Of a stretch of 64,000 bases of DNA, positions 58,865-64,000 are shown one piece after another. The notes under the pieces are model-generated. The model saw only the letters and a list, made by a program, of their open reading frames with translations, made no database searches and was not told the origin of the DNA. Made by a program: the position numbers and the translations under genes. Source of the DNA: CAYWXK01 sp964462515 (GTDB lineage: Bacteria > Planctomycetota > Phycisphaerae > Sedimentisphaerales > Anaerobacaceae); assembly GCA_964462515.1 (NCBI GenBank), contig CAYWXK010000010.1:31711-95710 (forward strand). The letters are read 5' to 3'. Position 1 is the stretch's first letter. Every line of letters starts with the position of its first letter.

Positions 58865-59746
58865 TTATACTTTCGATGGGAAGATTTGCCGCAGGTATAG
58901 ACCATCCTGTCGGACCGTTTCTTCTGCGCCGAGGGGCGTTTTGACACTTTCGATTACGAGCCAGCCTCGGTAGCCGATGATATCAATTGCCTGGCGGACT
59001 TTTTTGAAGTCAATCGAACCTTTGCCGAGCACGTCTTTGTAGTCCTTGGCGTGTATCTCGCAGATTTGTTTGGCGAGCAGGCGAATTTCCTTATAGATGT
59101 CGTAGCCGGCTTGAGTGGAGTTGCCTACGTCGTAATAGACTTTGACGGCAGGGGAACCGACACGGTCGATGATGTCGAGGTGCTGCTCGGCGCTTAGCCA
59201 GGATTCGATGCCGAGGATAACGCCAGCCTTTTCGGCTTTTGGTGCAACCCGTTTCAGCCGTTCGACAACTGTATCAATACCCTTTTTGTCATTTTTCACG
59301 TCGCCATTGCCGAAGAAGGCCAGCAATATAACTTTTACATCCATAGCTCTTGCGACATCAATGGCTTCGCTTACCCACCTTTCGGCACGCGGGTCACTCT
59401 TGTAAGGGACTTCGTTGAGAACGCCCATCGCAAGAGAGGCAATCTCAATTTGCTGTTTTTTCGCCTGTTCGAGGAATCTTTTTTGCAGGTCCGGATTGCA
59501 GAGCTGAAGCTTATTCTGTCCGCCCCCGAAATCGACCTGAACTCCGTCAAGGCCGAGACGTTTGGCAGCTTCGAGCGAAGCAGGGTCTGCCCTTTTGCCG
59601 ATTGTCCAGTCACAGACGGCGAGATTGAAGCCTCGGGGGGCTTTTGCGAGCTGCGATAAAGAGGCGCAGGAGGTCATTGCGAGGCCGGCAGCGGCGCCGG
59701 CTGTGCCAATCAGAAACTGGCGGCGGTTTATAAACGAACATTTCAT
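58865..59746 (-). CDS. Tat-exported sugar phosphate isomerase/epimerase-like protein
   Basis: 293 residues. A twin-arginine signal NRRQFLIGTAGAAAGLAMTSC ends in a possible lipobox cysteine. The AP_endonuc_2/xylose-isomerase-like barrel follows (FNLAVCDWTIGKRADPASLEAAKRLGLDGVQVDFG, VYYDVGNSTQAGYD, EIHAKDYKDVLGKGSIDF), with metal-ligand type Glu, Asp and His residues. Exported members of this family act with Gfo/Idh/MocA oxidoreductases, as encoded just upstream, in sugar or inositol conversion; the substrate is unknown. About 110 bases separate the two genes. Confidence 0.88.
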   Translation of the reverse strand: MKCSFINRRQFLIGTAGAAAGLAMTSCASLSQLAKAPRGFNLAVCDWTIGKRADPASLEAAKRLGLDGVQVDFGGGQNKLQLCNPDLQKRFLEQAKKQQIEIASLAMGVLNEVPYKSDPRAERWVSEAIDVARAMDVKVILLAFFGNGDVKNDKKGIDTVVERLKRVAPKAEKAGVILGIESWLSAEQHLDIIDRVGSPAVKVYYDVGNSTQAGYDIYKEIRLLAKQICEIHAKDYKDVLGKGSIDFKKVRQAIDIIGYRGWLVIESVKTPLGAEETVRQDGLYLRQIFPSKV

Positions 59747-59855
59747 TTTCGATACCTCTCAAAAGCACCCCCTTCTTGCTTTCGCCTGCTGCCTCGACTT
59801 GCGTCGAGAGACGCAGAGGCAAGCAAGAAGGCAGGGGGTCTTAATTTCTCTATAT

Positions 59856-61118
59856 TTATGCTTTCACACCTTTAAGATTTGCATCGAGCTTTTCGGTACT
59901 TTTGACGATTTCATCCCATCGCACGAGGCGGTTCTGGTAGGCGGCAGTGCGGCCGAGAATTGTTATCAAATTGCTGCGGACACTCGGTTCAACGGTTGGG
60001 TTGGTGAAATCGCCGTTGGTGATGCTCTGATAAAAAGTAGCGATATTGTTGACGGCACCTTGTCTGTATATGTCGCTGGTGTCGCCGCCGCGATAGAAGG
60101 TCTCGCCCTGGCCGCGAATTAGCACCTGGCCGCCATATTCGGTTTCAAGAACGCCTTTCGAGCCGAACATTCGGTTTCTGATGCCTTCGGGCTGGGTGCC
60201 GTGGCCTTCAAATTGTCTGGAGCTGAAGGTGATACCGACGTTGTTTGGATACTGGAAGAGGACGGCGAAGTGGTCCCAGCAGGTGCCGACATTGCGGACT
60301 GTTCTGCCGCCGGTGCCGAGCGCGTAAAGGGGCGGGGAGTTCATAATCCAGTTCATAACATCGAGGGTGTGGATGTTTTGTTCGGTGATGATGTCACCTG
60401 AAAGGACGCGGTCCAATCCCCAGGCGCGGAGGCGGTTCTCGGAGTTGTTGGGGTCATCCTGCATATACTTAAAGTGGCCTGGGAAGGGGTCGCTGGCGTG
60501 ATAGGTTGCCTCGCCGAAGGCAAAGTCGCCGAGAGCGCCGTTGTGAATTCGTTTAAGTGCTTCTTGATATAACGGGTTGGCGCGGGTCTGGAAGTCAACG
60601 AGGAAGCAGAGTTTTTTTGTTGAAGCTTTTTTGCCGCTTTCCGCGATGCTGTTGCAGCCGGGGACATCTACTGCGATGGGCTTGGCGACATAGACGTGAC
60701 AGCCGGCATCAACCGCAGCGGCGGCATGCTCGTGATGAAAATACGGCGGGCTTTCGACTGCGACTGCATCGACTTTTCCTTCGATAAGTTTGCGGTAGCC
60801 CGATAGACCCGTGTATCGGCGGGCCTGGTCAACCTGAAATTTGTCGCCGAAAGAATCGACTCTATCCTGGAAGTAGTCGAAGGCCGCCACGATATTGTAG
60901 CTGCCGTGCTGCTTGAAGAGTTCTGCAATCCAGGTTCCTCTGCCGCCGCAGCCGAGCATTCCTAAGTTCAGTTTTGAGTTGGCGGCGTAGGTGCGGACAA
61001 CCGCTGGTTTGACTGCAAGTAACGAGAGGGCGGCTGCGCCGGTGCCGGCAAGAAAATGACGGCGGGTGACAGGGTGATTGGTGGGCTGTGAAGCTTTGTG
61101 TTTATTCAACATTTGCAA
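59856..61118 (-). CDS. Tat-exported Gfo/Idh/MocA family oxidoreductase
   Basis: 420 residues. A twin-arginine signal TRRHFLAGTGAAALSLLA is followed by the Rossmann domain (LNLGMLGCGGRGTWIAELF near residue 52, VAAFDYFQDR) and the EKP-like motif as VYVAKPIAVDVPG near residue 143, where Glu is replaced by Ala. The C-terminal substrate domain has HTLDVMNWIM and FSSRQFEGHGTQ. NAD-dependent sugar oxidoreduction, with the cofactor tightly bound in exported members, is inferred. It probably works with the sugar isomerase encoded downstream. The ATG is at 61116-61118 with an AGGAGGCC site further upstream. Confidence 0.9.
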   Translation of the reverse strand: MQMLNKHKASQPTNHPVTRRHFLAGTGAAALSLLAVKPAVVRTYAANSKLNLGMLGCGGRGTWIAELFKQHGSYNIVAAFDYFQDRVDSFGDKFQVDQARRYTGLSGYRKLIEGKVDAVAVESPPYFHHEHAAAAVDAGCHVYVAKPIAVDVPGCNSIAESGKKASTKKLCFLVDFQTRANPLYQEALKRIHNGALGDFAFGEATYHASDPFPGHFKYMQDDPNNSENRLRAWGLDRVLSGDIITEQNIHTLDVMNWIMNSPPLYALGTGGRTVRNVGTCWDHFAVLFQYPNNVGITFSSRQFEGHGTQPEGIRNRMFGSKGVLETEYGGQVLIRGQGETFYRGGDTSDIYRQGAVNNIATFYQSITNGDFTNPTVEPSVRSNLITILGRTAAYQNRLVRWDEIVKSTEKLDANLKGVKA

Positions 61119-61269
61119 GGCCTCCTAATGTATAGTTCATAATTTCCCGACAAGTCGGGGTTCATTGTTTATAGTTTACGATGAATTATCCTTCGACTCT
61201 GCTCAGGATGGTTAGATTTCAGAACCATCTTTTGGCGTTAGCATTTTGGGGTAATTATAATCTTTTGGG

Positions 61270-61479
61270 GCGGATATGCAATTAGTTTTGCATAGTTTAA
61301 GAAAAAATGTTTGGGAGGTATTATNNNNNNNNNNNNNNNNNNNNNNNNNNNNNNNNNNNNNNNNNNNNNNNNNNNNNNNNNNNNNNNNNNNNNNNNNNNN
61401 NNNNNNNNNNNNNNNNNNNNNNNNGCGGATATGCAATTAGTTTTGCATAGTTTAAGAAAAAATGTTTGGGAGGTATTAT
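61270..61479. other. assembly gap of 100 N flanked by an exact 55-base direct repeat
   Basis: Bases 61270-61324 are repeated without change at 61425-61479 on the other side of the N run (61325-61424). An exact terminal overlap of 55 bases is what contig ends sharing a k-mer would show, so the gap may not exist or its length is arbitrary. No gene is visible between 61119 and 61533. Confidence 0.9.
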
Positions 61480-61519
61480 TGCTGAGTTAATTGTTTCTTA
61501 CGGCGGGTTACTCCGTTAG

Positions 61520-61560
61520 CCCAACTTTCGCAGTTAGGCGATGAAACTGCGAAAGTTGGG
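61520..61560. repeat. 16-base perfect palindrome with 9-base loop
   Basis: Arms CCCAACTTTCGCAGTT (61520-61535) and AACTGCGAAAGTTGGG (61545-61560). TTACTCCGTTAG just upstream is the same word that opens the GTTAGAA elements, so this may be another member. It provides the stop of the Rhs remnant. Confidence 0.8.
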
Positions 61561-61731
61561 GTAGTAAAGGTCCATTTTGTTTGCTATGGAGTCTTCCTTT
61601 TTTATCCTGCGTCCCAGAGCATCGTAGGCAAATTCAGCCACGGTTATGGAGTTGTTGGATTTCTTTATCTTTATCACCCGACTCTCGTAGTTGTAATAAT
61701 ACGTATAGCAGTTTTTAAGCGTTTGTGAAAT
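61534..61731 (-). pseudogene. Rhs/YD-repeat protein remnant
   Basis: 66 open codons without a start. The translation includes YYYNYESRVIKIKKSNNS and VAEFAYDALGRRIKKEDSI, the YD/Rhs repeat pattern (xYDxxGRxxK). It ends inside the palindrome at 61520-61560. It is a fragment of a large Rhs-type polymorphic toxin or wall-associated protein; nothing else of it is in the window, though it lies next to an assembly gap. Confidence 0.75.
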
Positions 61732-61738
61732 CTATTTC

Positions 61739-63325
61739 TTACTTTATGCGCTTCCATCCAGAAGTTTTGGCCCCGTGTTTCTGTAGTATCTCGATAACCG
61801 CTTGAGTTTTAGGGTCATTGAAGCGTGCATAATCAAGAGGGGTCATACCAACATTATCTTTTGCGTTAATTTGGGCGCCTTTTTCAATTAGAAACTCCAC
61901 AATCTCCTTATACCCACGCTGCGCCGCTTCATGAAGTGGGGTTGCACCACTTTCATTCCGCGCATTCACATTAGCACCATTCGCTATGAAAAGTCTGGTC
62001 AAGGAAATATTACCTGCTGATACAGACATGTGTAGGGGTGTCTGACCACCAAGTGGACCAGCTGCGCTTAAGTCAGCGCCATTGCGTATAAGCAATTCGG
62101 CAAGTTCTAAATTTCTGCTGTTTGCCATTACTGCAAAATGCAATGGTCTAAAGTTGTTATCATTGTCTTTGGCATTAACATCTGCACCATGTTCTATGAG
62201 CACCTTAGCGACTTCTACCTGTGAATGCATTACGGCAAAATGCAAGGCAGTAAAACCCATCTTATCGGCAACATTCGGATTAGCACCCTTAGAAAAAAGA
62301 AACTCAACTGCCTCTTTGTAACCATATCTGGATGCTGTGTGCAATGGAGTTCTACCAATTGCATCTGCTTGGTTAATATCTTGCCCCTGGTCAACTATCT
62401 TTTTGAGATTTTGCAGAAGTTCATCTTGAGAAATGATGGGAATTTTTTCGAGTTCTTTCCCTTCTGTTTTATGAGCCCCCTTTGCTATTAGTAAGTCAAT
62501 AATTTCTTTATTACGGATGTAGTTAATCGCAACATCCAATGGCGTATCGCCTTGACCGTCTTTCGCATCGATATCGGCGCCATGTTCTATCAGTATCTTA
62601 ACCATTTTTGCATTGTGTTTTCTGATTGCATGATGAAGAAGTGTGTTGCCGGAATCGTCTTTCGCTTTTAAGTCAACGGCTTCCACTAGAAGGTTTGCTA
62701 TCGTATGGTTCTCTCTGAGTAAAGCTTCTTCAAGTGGGCTAGAACCGCTTTTATCCGCTACTAAAACTTTAGCTCCTGCGGCTAACAAACGTCTAACAGT
62801 CTCTTCTTGACCGTACCTGCCAAACTCTACAGACCAATGCAGAGGAGTATTACCATATTTATCTACCGCATTAACATCGGTCCCTTTTTGTATTAGTAAT
62901 TCTACTATATTTGGGTCTCCCCCTCTCGAAGCTTCGTGTAGAGTAGTGGCTTTCGCCACAGTTTTTGCTTGGATATCAGCCCCCTTCAAAATCAGCAACT
63001 TGGCTACGCCAGATGCCCATCGACTAGCTGAACAAGCTGCGTGCAAAGGTGTCCAACCGGAATAGTCTTTCGCATTTATATCAGCCCCATTGGCGATAAG
63101 TAAGCTCGCTACGTCTTCTCGACCAACCAATGCTGCTATATGCAAGGGTGTTTGACCTTTGTCATTTCTTGCGTTTACGTCGGCCCCCTTGATGATCATT
63201 TGTTGAATGGTTTCTATGTCTAAAGACTCAACGGCTTTGTGCAGAGACTTCTTACACCCTAAAAGAGAAGCAATGCCAAGTACAATTACGAAAAGTTTTA
63301 TCGTTTTGAGGTATTGAATCTTCAT
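61739..63325 (-). CDS. ankyrin-repeat lipoprotein
   Basis: 528 residues. The signal peptide ends in a lipobox SLLGC (about C24), so the protein is anchored at the membrane surface. About 14 ankyrin repeats follow (pattern G-x-TPLHxAAxxGxxxxxxLLIxxGADVNAK, 33 residues), with a non-repeat linker near residues 270-310 (KTEGKELEKIPIISQDELL). Ankyrin repeats bind other proteins. The Rhs fragment immediately downstream on the same strand suggests a possible role beside an Rhs toxin, but that is inference. Confidence 0.9.
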   Translation of the reverse strand: MKIQYLKTIKLFVIVLGIASLLGCKKSLHKAVESLDIETIQQMIIKGADVNARNDKGQTPLHIAALVGREDVASLLIANGADINAKDYSGWTPLHAACSASRWASGVAKLLILKGADIQAKTVAKATTLHEASRGGDPNIVELLIQKGTDVNAVDKYGNTPLHWSVEFGRYGQEETVRRLLAAGAKVLVADKSGSSPLEEALLRENHTIANLLVEAVDLKAKDDSGNTLLHHAIRKHNAKMVKILIEHGADIDAKDGQGDTPLDVAINYIRNKEIIDLLIAKGAHKTEGKELEKIPIISQDELLQNLKKIVDQGQDINQADAIGRTPLHTASRYGYKEAVEFLFSKGANPNVADKMGFTALHFAVMHSQVEVAKVLIEHGADVNAKDNDNNFRPLHFAVMANSRNLELAELLIRNGADLSAAGPLGGQTPLHMSVSAGNISLTRLFIANGANVNARNESGATPLHEAAQRGYKEIVEFLIEKGAQINAKDNVGMTPLDYARFNDPKTQAVIEILQKHGAKTSGWKRIK

Positions 63326-63408
63326 CTTTTACTCGGGTTTCAAAGACAGAATCTCATAATTTTGAGAAGTATTCAGCCTAATAACCATTTCAAAACCTTT
63401 TTGCCTCC

Positions 63409-63482
63409 AATTCGTAGCCGCTATGGCGGAGTAGGCCCCGGCCTTCGTAACCGCTGTGGTGAAGAAGGCACTACGGAGAACG
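63409..63482. repeat. TTCGTAGCC...ACTACGG repeats
   Basis: TTCGTAGCCGCTATGGCGGAGTAGG and GCCTTCGTAACCGCTGTGG in tandem, then GAAGAAGGCACTACGG. They match words in the mfd insertion and at 51803-51824. Non-coding stretch between the ankyrin and aminotransferase genes. Confidence 0.65.
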
Positions 63483-63497
63483 GAAGCGTTTTTCACT

Positions 63498-64000
63498 TTA
63501 TATCGAATTCAGTTTATCTCTGTTCTCATAAACTTTGAGGATGGCATTGGCGACGTCATCCATATCCTCTTTGGTTCCAAGCAGAGGGCCGGTAGCCCAA
63601 ATCATAACCATTTCCTGACAAACCTTATCGCAGTTCGGGCAGCTATTCTCCTCGCGGTATCTTTGCAGTCGCTCTTTGGAAAACATCTTCTGATAAACCT
63701 TTGAATCCAATATGTGCTCTACCCATGGCTCTCTGTGCAATCCTTGCCTGATATATCCGTCGAGACTAACACCTTCTGCATGCATGGCCTTGAGAAACTT
63801 GCTGCGGTCTGCATTGTTGAAGTATTCTTTTTGATATGTCATAGCATAGATGTAAAAAGAGCCGCTGGTAGTGCCTTCATAAAGTTTTTGGGGGAAAATT
63901 CCTGGAATATCTTTAATCCTGGAGGTCAAATAGGCAGCGTTTTGGTTGCGGCGGGCGAAGCGTTCTTGCACACCTGGAAACTGGCCCAGTAAAACGGCGG
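63498..64000 (-). CDS. DegT/DnrJ/EryC1/StrS-family aminotransferase, C-terminal part
   Basis: The frame is open through the right window edge; 167 residues are visible and the N-terminus is outside. LLGQFPGVQERFARRNQNAAYLT matches the helix after the PLP-lysine domain of this family, and FYIYAMTYQKEYF, LHAEGVSLDGYI-like HAEGVSLDGYI and HREPWVE, plus the terminal MDDVANAILKVYENRD, are the C-terminal domain. These enzymes aminate nucleotide-linked keto sugars or form AHBA-type products. An unusual CPNCDKVCQE segment near the end replaces the common CPxAE. An internal GTG start at 63971 is not used in this interpretation. Confidence 0.85.
   Translation of the reverse strand, partial: AVLLGQFPGVQERFARRNQNAAYLTSRIKDIPGIFPQKLYEGTTSGSFYIYAMTYQKEYFNNADRSKFLKAMHAEGVSLDGYIRQGLHREPWVEHILDSKVYQKMFSKERLQRYREENSCPNCDKVCQEMVMIWATGPLLGTKEDMDDVANAILKVYENRDKLNSI

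Noticed and set aside
61739..63325. Tandem DNA repeat array
   Set aside because: The roughly 99-base periodicity is that of ankyrin repeats in an intact reading frame.
63971..64000. GTG at 63971 as a true gene start
   Set aside because: The frame continues upstream with residues (LLGQFPG) matching the aminotransferase family, so the gene is cut by the window edge.

Overview
The window reads as part of a planctomycete chromosome, most likely a Phycisphaerae/Sedimentisphaerales-type genome assembled from a metagenome. Pointers are: many secreted proteins ending in dockerin-like calcium-loop repeats, Tat-exported Gfo/Idh/MocA and sugar-isomerase proteins, a DUF4185 protein, a PhoPQ-activated hydrolase, GLUG repeats, an H-X9-DG-like protein, a degenerate copy of a short MATEAQ...NAQKSTGP protein, and a very high density of dispersed palindromic repeats. 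A 100-base N run flanked by an exact 55-base repeat shows that the sequence is a scaffold. The lineage is inferred from gene families only.

Layout. 1-6950 (minus strand): a cysteine/Fe-S block, Rrf2 regulator > cysK > serine acetyltransferase > nadA > O-acetylhomoserine sulfhydrylase ... nifU-like scaffold (cut by the window edge). It is interrupted at 445-2226 by an AT-rich cassette of overlapping genes around a damaged N6-adenine DNA methylase. 7089-16416: a six-hairpin carbohydrate protein, an entericidin-like lipoprotein, xthA, a Phd/RelE-type toxin-antitoxin pair, a secreted subtilase with VCBS and dockerin repeats, a DUF4143 ATPase and a CPBP membrane protease. 16447-20479: two secreted proteins, a GIY-YIG protein and tRNA-Gln(CUG). 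20765-31616 (plus strand): mfd, a pseudopilin-like protein, a double-thioredoxin protein, a TolB-like propeller, an HD protein, a parvulin lipoprotein, a response regulator/histidine kinase pair and acpS. 31870-39016: small membrane proteins, mnmG, a radical SAM enzyme, a CxxCH/TolB/TPR protein and hisA. 39177-44689: a complete nucleoside/ribose unit (exported nucleoside hydrolase, ribokinase, ribose-type ABC transporter). 45760-61118: secreted and polysaccharide-directed proteins (GLUG, FHA/GAF, GH66 with CBM35, subtilase-LamG, DUF362-LamG, PhoPQ-activated hydrolase, xylose-isomerase-like, Gfo/Idh/MocA). 61270-64000: assembly gap, Rhs remnant, ankyrin lipoprotein and a partial DegT/DnrJ aminotransferase.

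The most unusual signals are at the DNA level. A family of GTTAGAA palindromes occurs both between genes and in frame inside mfd and the GH66 gene. Other palindromes supply the last codons of mnmG, acpS and the 7089 gene. In four places (nadA, xthA, CPBP protease, GLUG gene) an inserted element or accessory gene is bordered by a second, diverged copy of the neighbouring gene's end. No transposase, integrase, CRISPR array or rRNA was seen.
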